Made by a program: the position numbers and the translations under genes | Notes under the pieces: generated by a model | Seen by the model: only the letters and a program-made list of their open reading frames with translations | Told to the model about the DNA's origin: nothing | Databases searched by the model: none | Assembly (NCBI RefSeq): GCF_937873615.1 | Contig: NZ_CALMYP010000005.1 | Span: 1-60,518 of the forward strand | DNA: 60,518 nucleotides | Reading direction: 5' to 3' | Source of the DNA: an uncultured Paracoccus sp. | Lineage (GTDB): Bacteria > Pseudomonadota > Alphaproteobacteria > Rhodobacterales > Rhodobacteraceae | In this document: in pieces, positions 17,001 through 24,225 of the stretch | Layout: every line of letters begins with the position of its first letter | How positions within the stretch are numbered: the first letter of the stretch is position 1

Positions 17001-17871
17001 TGACCAGACGGCCATCGGCGGTGATATGCATCTCTCCGGCATTCGCGGCCATGTTCTGCGGCGCGCGCACACCGGCCCCGCTTTCGGTCGAACGGATGAT
17101 GATCCTGTCGGCATACATGCCGCCCAGCACCGTCGAATCGATGGCGATCTCGGGCGCTTCGCCGCCGCCATCGCCTTTGACCGAGACCTCGCCGGTTGCA
17201 TAGATGACATTGTTGCGCCCGGCCACGACCCGGACGGACTGGCCGTTGATCGCCCCGGCGAACTTGACCGTGCGGGCCAGCAGGTCGAACTGGCTGACCC
17301 CGCGCGCATCGACGCCGCCCTGCCCGATCACCGCATGACCGCGCGAGATGTCGATGCTCTCCAACGAGCCGGTGGCGCCATATTGCGGCAGGCCGGTGGT
17401 CAGGGTGGCGTGATCGGTATTGATGAAGCCGCAACCGTCGCAGGTCAGGCCATAGGGATTGGCGATGACGACATCGGCACGCGCGCCGGCGACCTCCAGA
17501 TAGCCGCGCAGGTCCGAGGGGTTATTGGCCACGACCTCGTTGACGATGACCCCGGCGGGCCGGCCCGACAGGTTGCCATTGCCCTGAACATAGCCGCCAA
17601 GACGGGTCTGCCCATAGGTCGCGTCGATATTGTTCAGGATCGCGCCGTCGCTGCCGACGCTGAAACTCTCATAGGTGTTGTGCGACACGCCGGCATCGTT
17701 GGGACGCTCGATCATCACCACGGGCGTGCCGGTGGCGGTATGGACCAGACCGGGCGCCGAAGGACCGCCGGGCGTGATGCCCTGCGCCATCAGCGGGGTG
17801 CTGAGAACGGAACTGAGCGCCACAACGCATGACGAACCGATCCCGATCACCTGCCGCACAACACGCATCAT
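8032..17871 (-). CDS. cdiA: CdiA/FhaB-like two-partner secretion exoprotein with C-terminal nuclease-like toxin
   Basis: A 3279-residue TpsA exoprotein. Residues 1-30 are a signal peptide ending TPLMAQ. About 31-290 is the haemagglutinin-activity TPS domain, with NNID (80-83, the usual NNSL position), RLGGYVQGN and NPYGLTCDGCGF (138-149). A very long run of glycine/alanine/leucine-rich beta-helix repeats follows, interrupted by an acidic Glu/Asp/Ser segment near DNA 15030-15120. A DUF637-like region precedes the pretoxin motif VDNN at residue 2887 (VENN in classical CdiA). A hydrophobic stretch at about 3031-3062 may help toxin entry. The last 130 residues carry E3167, PD at 3201-3202, EIK at 3216-3218 and Q3228, the spacing of a PD-(D/E)XK nuclease. 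It follows the transporter gene by 54 nt and overlaps cdiI. Confidence 0.9.
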   Translation of the reverse strand: MMRVVRQVIGIGSSCVVALSSVLSTPLMAQGITPGGPSAPGLVHTATGTPVVMIERPNDAGVSHNTYESFSVGSDGAILNNIDATYGQTRLGGYVQGNGNLSGRPAGVIVNEVVANNPSDLRGYLEVAGARADVVIANPYGLTCDGCGFINTDHATLTTGLPQYGATGSLESIDISRGHAVIGQGGVDARGVSQFDLLARTVKFAGAINGQSVRVVAGRNNVIYATGEVSVKGDGGGEAPEIAIDSTVLGGMYADRIIIRSTESGAGVRAPQNMAANAGEMHITADGRLVMGRAAAPKVTLRSTHSDVEIRESILAGEQAEIEAARDLVIAANGQLVSDSVLELGAGRDTVLRQGAVVASRGADVSVASGGTLRIADGASLYAPQDLNIAGGGLDLATGGTLLAADALNLRLSGGAAVLSAETRLAAGRVIALDGGNYVLGQDAAITAPSARIAVDGLALNGGAVLAPEALSLDVGNLTFANGTIATEDDLSLRAGSISGEGQLIATDGSLTINAGAVSLGDGQVIAGSDLSFSGDRLALGGVVTSRTGSLDLRARSGDLNIAGSAQMLAATDLNLNASGGVSLQDDAVALARDGDVSASFGRLSLGGDAQLAASQGVRMAGQAVSLGEDAVISAGDTLSLQAGEVTLGSGAAVQAGGPANVSASQDIRLGANATLSSGGNLVLNTGDLGLGDDAVIRAGGRASVLATGDTALGRGAVLASGGGLLLETDGLELAASAMVQAGADMVLNTGRLALNGGSLASGGDMAIRADSATGSDFGITSGGTLSMDAGRVDLGPGTIAGDGGLELQGDKLTLAGTNVISRNGSASLNSRQGDLVMTGLLAAGQDARVTSAGATTLGQVQAGGDALIDSAGDLTASGAIIADGVVDLASGGSIRGDGLSAGEDVIARAAGDILIGEGAAAEEAETDSDEDSRLAESDSVPEGAAQPGSGDVLAGRDIDMSAGGKIVIGGRAMAERDISLDAGGLLNIETMQVGRDLNMQSGIGDSRIGTLLLPNDFATQIAGNLRIGTVYGQKSVAITADTMQVGSFSAGGDGALHTLVGALDISGDFLSGGDAWLSAAGDLSAARLLAQGAVDVSAGGSVAFSDVIYAGTTADIVSGGSLLLTGLQSGGDARISSAGDTAIEADVISGGGLSADIGGALAIAGADSAEAGVSMLSAGTMTVNAAALSLGQNAQIAGMGPTTVLNIAGATSLEAAASILAASVLDLRSASLNMAAASGIQGGSVTLDIAQAVSMGQAAQIIAQDGLALTAQNLTMADSALIAQQGTGAAVIGVADAVRIDGGVIQSGGTLQIDTTRLAMSGSAAGNAAVVLSEGALNISASRISGDALSLIQSGTADVTLRGRGDALALNGGAVRAGGDIDVSAGTLSVQGSDLGAMGALRLASTVGRLDFDATAVAASIAMDSAASASIEGALAASGDILLSAAGNLSHGSTVGTPGLFAMQAGGTLTDRGQSEGVGALRMTGGSVDAGGSYVVAGNAELTSRGGLRQSGSIIAGGVIRAVAVGALINSGTLQASGLNLRGDRIDNSGTLYGAERVVMAATAGLANGGLIYSDGSLSLAAGGTILNRADGDILAYEGATTIRSAALDNRGDLALADAQFAVSGDFNNRGTYSGNSSGQIGGTLRNTGQIVGGNHELSVGGFDNRSRILTEGSFSLQMTGGQAANSGTIDVGALSIAGADDIVNAEGGVIKAGWLSLSAGNLTNDGRIQSSGLMAISIDDQLLNNGVIRMAAVVNEDDQALLSTIEAGTLENTGRIVTDGGALRITAHEALNNSGRIIALGDDSYLNIRADQVPDLSHISAPGTLELASSTGGLIDELVTEKGEELVAEGTLIIHVARVDNAGAIAGMDGLQLIGNRLDNSGLLYSGGDMALRFNNRIDNDGGLILAENSLAISARSADAEGNYNALGLLTNRGGGVIQTVTGDMYLNVTSLQNLRRTAADSPAGELRFTDAAPAQILSGGDLVLRGEELRNEYSLISANGDIALDLDRLSNIGAHSGDAANRSYAAATIQARGTVYGEVSGRLVNRSNGYATITEPAQAGAGGAVAHLARNDYTFLSGSGLRGRLDAVTHDEVRTNRAGAQIAGDAGLGLSVGGLNNSYGAIVSAKGQTAILASHNIANNYGLILGGANATTEEGERVASVVLSAGGDYNSVSGVVSGRDVVISARDITIRSGTRRVTTGDGYQDVVTKRAAINAKGTVNLQARRDLTLDGVRANARDSFIAVAGGEISLGTVNRESEFGDQDGSNYDYERRNSHLVTTITAGDDIALLSTGERAGEDGFANVTLAGSDLQAGGRIDIAALQGHVLLLSVADEYYTDKARKKSSWLGLKKKRTRTQHFERTQNTVSLAAGEIDIWAAGSIVAEGTSITAAGLKGQAAIDSGNVAMTAASGNIDFLAVENIIGDKREKTTKFVFGLFSSSKSTEDILANMEGAKVTTVGDLDLSAVAGSVLIQGGTFDIGGDFNLDTSQVYLQGIIDTHYRFEHSNVNNGFTITDKTRVTLDETAEMPRITVGGTNGLLDPDGPAIRFGGRGDGATSLDQFTRGQLMDALGPQGILAYAAGGSDGEGGDGDPAPHWTQTMADAYDGDAQLTTISLADMTGPGTDYLRHLENDQSGRVTYGTPTQLLEVDYYEKTVQTGVLTKVLIAIAAQQFGWGAWTTLAVNTAVDGVISGEVDFDNLIKQAAFTFAMNGLPGDLSGGFEGIYETDVLRSLSDAGIAGTELFSQKWMVEGLVSGSLQTVIYGGDLEDNILNSLQASSIRILMAEGQGWIGDVKSDEGSLDGMLLHGIVGCAAAEASGSNCAGGFVSAAATEYVTGVLHASNGADGYVLTAETMVRIVNPILAGLTSGGDVAQFETNLGINNSKVDNNYLDKEQRERAEELIRLVNSYECGAGPGPRPARCAEARAELQELQRASADNTLKMLEVCRAGPSQDCTAALNEAQDYIDWAGEMFSWQRAGYFDVSSGELGIEVDWGGSLDEFAVDIMRDNPGQAGYDAVVSKAIQHDGTMNLVVGVGTVAVVAVACVSTVGTGCAVVAAGAALGESNKIYDGAQTLISGEESPDAIHDGLSAVGMSEAQIDELTPWIEGGLLVVEIGSGGVAVFKATRAAVTAGKVDEVNDVIDRVGDATNTGPRLTIRDHYTHHNEMRTDVIDQLKGQGYKVADGEASFGSACGVGRCRPDILYEAPDGTKGIIEIKTGNADLSIRQTEIFPQIKDGNAIPRGNVAARFGLRPGVPLKDQGYPNGIAIEVREFPGAGQ

Positions 17872-17925
17872 GTTTCTGTCCTCGTCACATCGTATCGGGC
17901 CGCGTCGTCACCGACGCGCAGCCCA

Positions 17926-19563
17926 TCAAAAACTCAGTCCCACCGCAACCCGGACATGGCCGTCCGGCTTCTGAAGCCCGTCGGACACGCTGACCATGTC
18001 GGCATAGCCCAGATCGAGCGACAGCCGCCCGCCAACCAGCCGAAGCCCGGCCACCGCCCCCACCGCCGTGCCCGCGAACACGTCCAGATCGCTTTGCGAA
18101 AACACCCGCCCGGCATCCAGCCCGGCATAGACAACCGGCTGGCCGAACCATTCCGACAGCATCGTGTCAGAGGTCGCGCCGCTGAAGTAATACCACAGCT
18201 CGTTGCGCCAGAAGATGCCGGAACTGCCCTGCGCCAGCAGCACCTTGGAGGCCCGCACCGTGCTGTTGCCGCCAAGCTGGAAGCGCTGATCGCCGTAAAG
18301 CCGGTCCTTCGAATACTGAAGCTCTGCCGCCGAAATCCAGCGCAGCGCCGTGCCAGGGCCGTGGTCCAGCTGCCAGCTGCGGTCGTAATTGCCGCGCAGC
18401 GAGATCAGCGAATATTGCGCATCGGGCTGGCGGTCGGGCTGCGCGCCCGCGTCCTCGGCCCCGAACAGCTTCACCCCCTGCTCGATCCGCGCCACCCCGG
18501 TCAGTTGCCCGCCCATGAAGCGGCGCTGATGGGACAGTTCGGCACCGATCGCCGTCACCACCCGGCTCGACGCGTCGATGCGCACCCCGGCGACATTGTT
18601 GCGCTTTTCGTTGCGGGTCAGGTCAAAGCGCAGATGCGTCATCGAATCCTGATCGCGCGTCAGCAGCCGGCGCGCACCCAGCACGGTTTCCCAGGAATCC
18701 CCATCGGCATCAATCGGCGCGACGATCCCGGGCAGGACCGTGTCATAGGCCGACCAGCTCTGATTGAACGAAAACGCCCAGTTGCCATAGGGCACCGAGA
18801 CGCTGAAACCCGCCTGTTCCGAGGAATTGCCCGACCGGCCAATCGCGAAAGGTGTCTGGTCGACGGCGCGCGAATAGCTGAAATCCCAGCGATCGTTGAT
18901 CCCGATCAGGTTATCCCAGCCCAGGCTCAGCGTCGGGTTGAACTCGCCGTTATCGGCAAAGCCGTAATTGTCCGTCGAAACCGAAAGCCGCCACGGCTTC
19001 GGGTCGGCCACCGCCTCGACCTGCAACACCGAACTTCCGACCGCCGCCCCCGCGTCAAGCGCCATCCGGGTGCCGTAAAAGCTGGGCATGGAGCGGATAT
19101 TGTCCAGCCCCTGCTCGATCTCGCGCAGGTTGGCGACCTTGCCGCGAATGCCCGGAAAGGTGAACCGCTCCCACAGCGGATCGGGGGCGCCGTTGAATTC
19201 GACACGCTCGATCCGGCCTTCGATGACGTCGATGCGCAGGATGCCGTCGCTCAGGTCCTGCTCGGGCAGATAGACCCGAGAGGTGATCAGCCCGGCTTCG
19301 ACATATTGATCCGTGACCGTCTTGAGCGCCTCGTTGAACTCGGCGATCCCCAGGCAGCGACCTTCGAGCGGCGCCAGCGACTGCTCGACCGCCGCCGGCG
19401 GCAGGCTTTGCACGCCGCTCACCTGAATGTCGCGGATCGGCAGGCAGGCAACGGCCTGGGCCTGCAATTCCGACGCGCCCGCCAGAGCGGCCAGGGCCAC
19501 CGCCGCCAGCCGCAGGGGGCGACCGGCACAGGCCATCGCGCCAAGGGGGTCGAGCCGCGGCAT
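17926..19563 (-). CDS. cdiB: CdiB/FhaC-family outer-membrane transporter of two-partner secretion
   Basis: A 545-residue TpsB protein. After an N-terminal export segment (LAAVALAALAGASELQAQA), residues of about 40-190 form two POTRA domains (CLPIRDIQVSGVQSLPPA, RCLGIAEFNEAL, GILRIDVIEGRIERVEF). The remainder is a 16-strand beta-barrel pattern ending VRVAVGLSF, with the C-terminal Phe used by the BAM machinery. The usual conserved barrel segments are present (SVSTDNYGFADNGEFNP, FQLGGNSTVRASK). It exports the adjacent CdiA across the outer membrane. It lies 6 nt after the Sel1-repeat gene and 54 nt before cdiA, in one operon. Confidence 0.9.
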   Translation of the reverse strand: MPRLDPLGAMACAGRPLRLAAVALAALAGASELQAQAVACLPIRDIQVSGVQSLPPAAVEQSLAPLEGRCLGIAEFNEALKTVTDQYVEAGLITSRVYLPEQDLSDGILRIDVIEGRIERVEFNGAPDPLWERFTFPGIRGKVANLREIEQGLDNIRSMPSFYGTRMALDAGAAVGSSVLQVEAVADPKPWRLSVSTDNYGFADNGEFNPTLSLGWDNLIGINDRWDFSYSRAVDQTPFAIGRSGNSSEQAGFSVSVPYGNWAFSFNQSWSAYDTVLPGIVAPIDADGDSWETVLGARRLLTRDQDSMTHLRFDLTRNEKRNNVAGVRIDASSRVVTAIGAELSHQRRFMGGQLTGVARIEQGVKLFGAEDAGAQPDRQPDAQYSLISLRGNYDRSWQLDHGPGTALRWISAAELQYSKDRLYGDQRFQLGGNSTVRASKVLLAQGSSGIFWRNELWYYFSGATSDTMLSEWFGQPVVYAGLDAGRVFSQSDLDVFAGTAVGAVAGLRLVGGRLSLDLGYADMVSVSDGLQKPDGHVRVAVGLSF

Positions 19564-19569
19564 CGCGCC

Positions 19570-20439
19570 TTATTCCGCCGTCGCGGCGGCTTCGCCTTCC
19601 GCTGCCTCGCCCGCCGCCGCCGAAATCTCGGCCATGCGCGCCTCGGTCCAGCCTTTCGCCGCCGCCTGCGCCTCCAGCACCTGCTCAGGGGTCATCGCCG
19701 CCTCAAGCTGATCGCGCAGCACCCCGGCTTCGGCCAGACCGCGCACCGCCGCGAGCGAGGCGAATTTATAGGCCTCGACCGGGTTGGCCGGCTCGCCAGC
19801 CTCGTTCGGCGCGCCCTCAAGCGCGGCCATCTGGTAAAGCCCCAGGGCATTGCCGGCCTCGGCGGTCTTCTGGAAATAGCCGCGCGCCTTGTCCGCATCG
19901 GCGGCAATGGCCGAGGCCTCGTCACCGTTCAGCCAAAGCTGGCCGAGGAAATTCTGCGCGGCGATATTGTCCTGCTCTGCCGCCGCTTCCCAATTCGCAA
20001 TGGCCTGTTCGACATTGCGCTCGGTGCCCTGGCCGTTGAACTGTGCCAGCCCGCAATTGAACTGGCCATTGGCATCGCCCGCCTCTGCCGCCTGGCAGAA
20101 CAGCCGCGAGGCCTCGGCATAGTCGCGCAGCAGCACCGTGCCTTCCTGATAGAGCACGCCCAGCCGGTTCATCGCCAGCACCGAGCCGCGCTCCACACCC
20201 GCCGCATAAAGATTGGCCGCCCGGCCCGGATCGGCATCGGTGCCGGCCCCGATTTCGAACATGCGGCCAAGATAGAAGGCCCCGTCCCCGTCGCCCCCCT
20301 CATAGGCGGCCTGAAACTCCGTCGCCGCACTGGCGACATCGCCCGTCTCCAGAAAGCCTATACCTTCGGCTACGTCGGCAAGGGCGGGAATCGCGGTCAG
20401 GATTGCGGGGATGAGGGCAGCGTAAGCTGTTCTGATCAT
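19570..20439 (-). CDS. Periplasmic Sel1-like (TPR-type) repeat protein, first gene of the TPS operon
   Basis: A protein of about 289 residues starting at ATG 20439 (MIRTAYAALIPAIL); a GTG at 20454 is possible, but GGAAA lies at a better distance for 20439. It has a signal peptide ending ALA, then repeated Sel1 units of about 36 residues (GDGAFYLGRMFEIGAGTDAD, SVLAMNRLGVLYQEG, ANGQFNCGLAQFNGQG, IAAQNFLGQLWLNG). Sel1 repeats bind proteins. The tail is rich in Ala/Glu. Being first in the operon and 6 nt from the transporter gene, it may assist exoprotein passage through the periplasm or barrel assembly. That role is inferred from context alone. Confidence 0.8.
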   Translation of the reverse strand: MIRTAYAALIPAILTAIPALADVAEGIGFLETGDVASAATEFQAAYEGGDGDGAFYLGRMFEIGAGTDADPGRAANLYAAGVERGSVLAMNRLGVLYQEGTVLLRDYAEASRLFCQAAEAGDANGQFNCGLAQFNGQGTERNVEQAIANWEAAAEQDNIAAQNFLGQLWLNGDEASAIAADADKARGYFQKTAEAGNALGLYQMAALEGAPNEAGEPANPVEAYKFASLAAVRGLAEAGVLRDQLEAAMTPEQVLEAQAAAKGWTEARMAEISAAAGEAAEGEAAATAE

Positions 20440-20692
20440 GACGTTTCCAATCACTGTTTAACGGCGCCAGACATGTTTTTGACCAGCAGGGCTTGCCCGC
20501 CGCATAGACCGACCTATCCTTTTGAACAATAAGCCCGGACGGAATATGTGCCCTCGGTGCAGGTTTTCGGCCGTTCTGGCGAGAAACCGCCGACTGGCGC
20601 GGCTGACAATGCCCGTCAGGGCGGCAGATCGCAGGTTGCTGGGCTCGGCTGCCGGCTTTCTTCGCAGCTGCGCAAAACCGATCTTCTGTCTG

Positions 20693-22315
20693 TCACCCCG
20701 TCGCCAGTGCCAGCCTTTCGCGCCGGCGCTCTGCCTGGATGTCGGGATCGGCATCGAGACCGGCGGCCAGAAGACGTTGGGTATAGGCCTCGCGCGGGGC
20801 GTCGAAGATCTGACGCACCGGGCCTTGCTCGACGATGCGGCCGGATTTCATCACCAGCACACGGTCGGCAAAGTCGCGAACGACCGGAAGGTCATGGGCG
20901 ATGAAGATGAAGGCGATGCCCAATTCGTCGCGCAGCTTGCCAAGGAGCGCGATCACCTGCGCCTGAATGGAAACATCCAGCGCCGAGACGGCCTCGTCGC
21001 AGATGATAAGTTCCGGCTCCAGCGCGAGCGCGCGGGCGATGGCGATCCGCTGGCGCTGACCGCCGGAAAACTGGTGCGGATAGCGCTTTGCATGTTCAGG
21101 CTGAAGCCCGACCTGGGTCAGCAGTTCCGCCACCCGGTCGCGCCAGCGGTCCTTGGGCAGGATCTCGGGGTGGATGACCCAGGCTTCCGAGATGATCTCG
21201 AAGACCGACATATGCGGGTTGAGCGATTGGGTCGGATCCTGAAAGACCATCTGCAACTGACGGCGGAACCGGCCCATCTCGCGCGGGGACTTGTTCAGCA
21301 GTTCCTCGCCCTTCCACTTGACGCTGCCTGCGGTTGCATCCTCCAGCCGCAGGATCAGCCGCGCGCCGGTGGATTTGCCCGAGCCGGATTCGCCGACAAT
21401 CGCCAGCGTCTCGCCGGCATGAAGGTCGTAATTCACCTGATCGAGCGCCGTATAGGCGCCATAGGTCTTTGTCAGGCCGCGCACCTCAAGGATCGGGGCC
21501 TTGTCCTCGTCCGGGCTGCGCATTTCGCCTTTGCCCGGCGCTGCCGCCAGCAGCTTCTTCGTATAGGGGTGCTGGGCGTTGTGATAGAGTTCGCGCGGGG
21601 TGCCGGTCTCGACGATGCGACCGCTTTCCATGACCACGGCACGATCCGCAGCCTCGGCCACGACGCCGAGATCATGGGTAATCAGCAACAGGCCCATGCC
21701 GGTTTCGTGCTGCAACTCCTCCAGCAGGGACAGCACCTCGGCCTGAACGGTCACATCCAGCGCGGTCGTGGGTTCGTCGGCGATCAGGATATCGGGCTTC
21801 AGCGCCAACGCCATCGCGATCATCAGCCGCTGGCGCTGCCCGCCCGAGAACTGATGCGGGTATTTCGACATCGATTCCCGGGCATTCGGAATGCCGACAC
21901 GTTCCATCAGCGACAGGGCACGGGCATAGGCTTCGGTCTTGGGCTGACCATGGGCCATGGCGGTTTCGGCGATCTGCCAGCCGACCGGATAGACCGGGTT
22001 CAGATGGCCGAGCGGGTCCTGAAAGATCATCGAGATCCGCCTGCCGTTCAGATGCCGCCGCTCCTCCCCGGTAGCGTTCAGAAGATCGCGACCCTCGAAC
22101 AGGATTTCGCCGCTGGTGATCTCTCCCGGCGGGATGTCGATCAGGTTCATGATCGCCGAGGCCGAGACCGACTTGCCCGATCCGCTTTCGCCAAGGATCG
22201 CAAGGGTCTCGCCCCGGTCGAGATACCAGGAGATACCGTTGACCGCATTGACGATGCCCTGCGCGGTGTGGAACCGGACCGAGAGGTCGCGCACCTCCAG
22301 AAGATGTTCAGCCAT
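20693..22315 (-). CDS. Peptide/nickel-type ABC transporter ATP-binding protein, two fused ATPase domains
   Basis: A 540-residue protein with two complete ABC modules, equal to fused DppD and DppF (GsiA-like). Module 1 has Walker [11 protein letters not shown], signature [15 protein letters not shown] and Walker [13 protein letters not shown]. Module 2, from about residue 275, has [25 protein letters not shown] and [12 protein letters not shown]. The oligopeptide-transporter C-terminal motif with [10 protein letters not shown] is present after module 1. It energises the two permeases encoded just upstream, overlapping the second by 8 nt. The substrate class is peptides or other small amides; since the binding-protein gene is broken, the importer may be inactive in this strain. 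Confidence 0.9.
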   Translation of the reverse strand: MAEHLLEVRDLSVRFHTAQGIVNAVNGISWYLDRGETLAILGESGSGKSVSASAIMNLIDIPPGEITSGEILFEGRDLLNATGEERRHLNGRRISMIFQDPLGHLNPVYPVGWQIAETAMAHGQPKTEAYARALSLMERVGIPNARESMSKYPHQFSGGQRQRLMIAMALALKPDILIADEPTTALDVTVQAEVLSLLEELQHETGMGLLLITHDLGVVAEAADRAVVMESGRIVETGTPRELYHNAQHPYTKKLLAAAPGKGEMRSPDEDKAPILEVRGLTKTYGAYTALDQVNYDLHAGETLAIVGESGSGKSTGARLILRLEDATAGSVKWKGEELLNKSPREMGRFRRQLQMVFQDPTQSLNPHMSVFEIISEAWVIHPEILPKDRWRDRVAELLTQVGLQPEHAKRYPHQFSGGQRQRIAIARALALEPELIICDEAVSALDVSIQAQVIALLGKLRDELGIAFIFIAHDLPVVRDFADRVLVMKSGRIVEQGPVRQIFDAPREAYTQRLLAAGLDADPDIQAERRRERLALATG

Positions 22316-23231
22316 TCTTCTTCCCCCCGATTTCCAGCCGCCAGCGTTGCGTCGGGTTCAGCGCCACCCGCATCCAGCTGGACAGGAGGTTCAGCGACAT
22401 GGTGGTCAGGATGATGGCCAGACCGGGCCAGAAAGCCAGCCACCAGGCATTGGTCAGATATTGCCGCCCCTGACTGACCATCAGGCCCCAGGTCACCTCG
22501 GGCGCCTGAATGCCGATGCCCAGGAAGGACAGCGCCGATTCTGCCAGCATGACGAAAGCGAAATCCAGCGTCGCGATGGTCAGCAGCGTCGGCAGAATCA
22601 CCGGCAGGATATGCCGGAAGATGATCCGGAGGTTCGAGGCCCCCATCACCCGCGCGGCCTGCACGAACATGCGTTCGCGGACCTCAAGCACCTTGGCGCG
22701 GGTGGTGCGCAGGTAGATCGGGATGCGCGTGATGGCGAGCACCAGCACCAGATTGGCGATGGAAGGCTCAAGCATATAGAGCACGATCACGGCCAGAAGC
22801 AGCGAGGGGAAGGACATGATGACATCGGCCAGCCGCATGATCACCTCGCCGGTCCATTTGCCCGCATAGCCTGCGATCAGACCCAGGCAGGTGCCGACGA
22901 TCAGCGATCCGGCCACCGCGCCCGCCGCGATCAGCATGGTGTTCTGTGCCGCCACGATGATCCGCGCCAGCAGCGGCCGGCCAAGCGCATCGCCGCCGAG
23001 GATGTAGAGGAACCCGCGCGCCATGTCGAAGGGCGGCGCATTGCGGGCGCGCAGGTTGGTCTTTGACGCGACACCCTCGAACAGCATCGGCCCGAAGATC
23101 GCGCAGAGCAGCACGACGATCAGGAAAATGACCGCCGCAAAGGCCATCTTGTCGGCCCAGAGCATCCGCAGCACGCGGGTCACTTTGGAAGGGCTGGGCG
23201 GGGCGGTTCCGGTGCTGTCGATCTGGCTCAT
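22308..23231 (-). CDS. Peptide-type ABC transporter permease (DppC family)
   Basis: A 307-residue inner-membrane protein. An N-terminal cytoplasmic tail is followed by a first membrane helix (FAAVIFLIVVLLCAIFGPML) and a DppC-type membrane domain with five further helices. The EAA coupling loop reads ARVMGASNLRIIFRHILPV. It pairs with the DppB-type permease 12 nt upstream to form the translocation channel of the importer. Confidence 0.9.
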   Translation of the reverse strand: MSQIDSTGTAPPSPSKVTRVLRMLWADKMAFAAVIFLIVVLLCAIFGPMLFEGVASKTNLRARNAPPFDMARGFLYILGGDALGRPLLARIIVAAQNTMLIAAGAVAGSLIVGTCLGLIAGYAGKWTGEVIMRLADVIMSFPSLLLAVIVLYMLEPSIANLVLVLAITRIPIYLRTTRAKVLEVRERMFVQAARVMGASNLRIIFRHILPVILPTLLTIATLDFAFVMLAESALSFLGIGIQAPEVTWGLMVSQGRQYLTNAWWLAFWPGLAIILTTMSLNLLSSWMRVALNPTQRWRLEIGGKKNG

Positions 23232-23243
23232 CCTCGGCCCTCC

Positions 23244-24158
23244 TCAGTTGCGGATCCGCGGATCGAGCAGCGCATAGGCGATGTCGATCAGGATGTTCAT
23301 GATGAAGATGGCAATGGCGGTGACCATGATCGCGGCAAGAATGACGTTGAAATCGCGTTGCAGGATCGAATCGATCATCAGCTTGCCGACACCGGGGAAG
23401 CCGAAGATGGTTTCAACCACCACCGCCCCGTTCAGCAGCGCCGCCGCCTGATCGCCGATCACGGTGATGACCGGCAGCATGGCATTGCGCAGCGTGTGGA
23501 CAAAGATGATCCGGCGGTTCTTCACCCCCTTGGCACGCGCGGTCTTCACATAGGGCGAACCGAGCGCCGTGATCATGGAGCCGCGCACGACCTGCAGGAT
23601 CAGGCCGAAGGGACGGATGAACAGCACCGCAACCGGCAGGATCCAGTGCCAGACGCTGCCCGTCCCCGAGGTCGGAAGCCAGCCGAGGCCGACGGCGAAA
23701 ATCACGATCCCGACAATGGCGATCCAGAAATCCGGGGCGGATGCGCCAATCAGCGACAGGACCGATGCGAAGCGGTCGAAGGGCTTGCCGACATTGAAGG
23801 CGGCGATGGAGCCTACGGTAATGGCCGCGACCGTCACCAGGGCCATGGTGATCAGCGCCAGCCAGAGCGTCCAGACAAAGGCCTCCAGCACCACATCTAT
23901 GGCGGGGCGGGCGCGGCGCAGGCTCTCGCCGAAATCGAGATGGACAAGATCGCCGATATAGCGCCCGAACTGGACCAGAAGCGGGTCGTTCAGCCCGTGG
24001 ATTTCGCGGAAGTTCTGGCGCATCTCCTCGGATGCATCGACGGGCAGGTAAAGCGCCGCCGGGTCCCCGGTCAGGCGCGACAGGAAGAACACCAGCACGA
24101 TCAGCACCAGCAATGAGACGAAGCTCGACAGGGCGCGCTTTCCCAGCATGGATTTCAT
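23244..24158 (-). CDS. Peptide-type ABC transporter permease (DppB family)
   Basis: A 304-residue inner-membrane protein with the DppB N-terminal helix (LSSFVSLLVLIVLVFFLSRL) followed by a periplasmic segment with DLVHLDFGESLRRARP, then five more helices. The EAA loop ARAKGVKNRRIIFVHTLRN is followed by FGFPGVGKLMIDSIL, typical of the family. It is the first intact transporter gene after the truncated binding-protein gene, 67 nt downstream, with a strong hairpin between them that probably favours binding-protein mRNA. Confidence 0.9.
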   Translation of the reverse strand: MKSMLGKRALSSFVSLLVLIVLVFFLSRLTGDPAALYLPVDASEEMRQNFREIHGLNDPLLVQFGRYIGDLVHLDFGESLRRARPAIDVVLEAFVWTLWLALITMALVTVAAITVGSIAAFNVGKPFDRFASVLSLIGASAPDFWIAIVGIVIFAVGLGWLPTSGTGSVWHWILPVAVLFIRPFGLILQVVRGSMITALGSPYVKTARAKGVKNRRIIFVHTLRNAMLPVITVIGDQAAALLNGAVVVETIFGFPGVGKLMIDSILQRDFNVILAAIMVTAIAIFIMNILIDIAYALLDPRIRN

Positions 24159-24182
24159 GGCGTTCTCCGCTGACAGACAGGG

Positions 24183-24216
24183 GGGCCGCGCGCCATTGCG
24201 ACGCGCGGCCCTTTTT
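24183..24216 (-). terminator. Intercistronic hairpin between binding-protein and permease genes
   Basis: A perfect 10-bp stem, GGGCCGCGCG at 24183-24192 with CGCGCGGCCC at 24202-24211, and a 9-nt loop. Five T residues follow on the plus strand (24212-24216). For the minus-strand operon the stem has no downstream T run, so it is more likely an mRNA-stabilising or partially terminating element of the kind often found after binding-protein genes. On the plus strand it could act as an intrinsic terminator. Confidence 0.55.
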
Positions 24217-24225
24217 GTGGCGACC

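Noticed and set aside
9900-17200. Dense short repeats considered as a CRISPR array or DNA repeat block
   Set aside because: Units vary in length and sequence and encode beta-helix rungs of the exoprotein; there are no constant repeats with unique spacers.
17956-20532. An 858-codon open frame on the plus strand
   Set aside because: It is antisense to the transporter and Sel1 genes and shows no protein-family pattern. The minus-strand genes have clear domains.
20600-20692. Possible terminator after the peptide-type ABC operon
   Set aside because: Only short, interrupted complementarities are seen (CTGAC with GTCAG) and there is no T tract.
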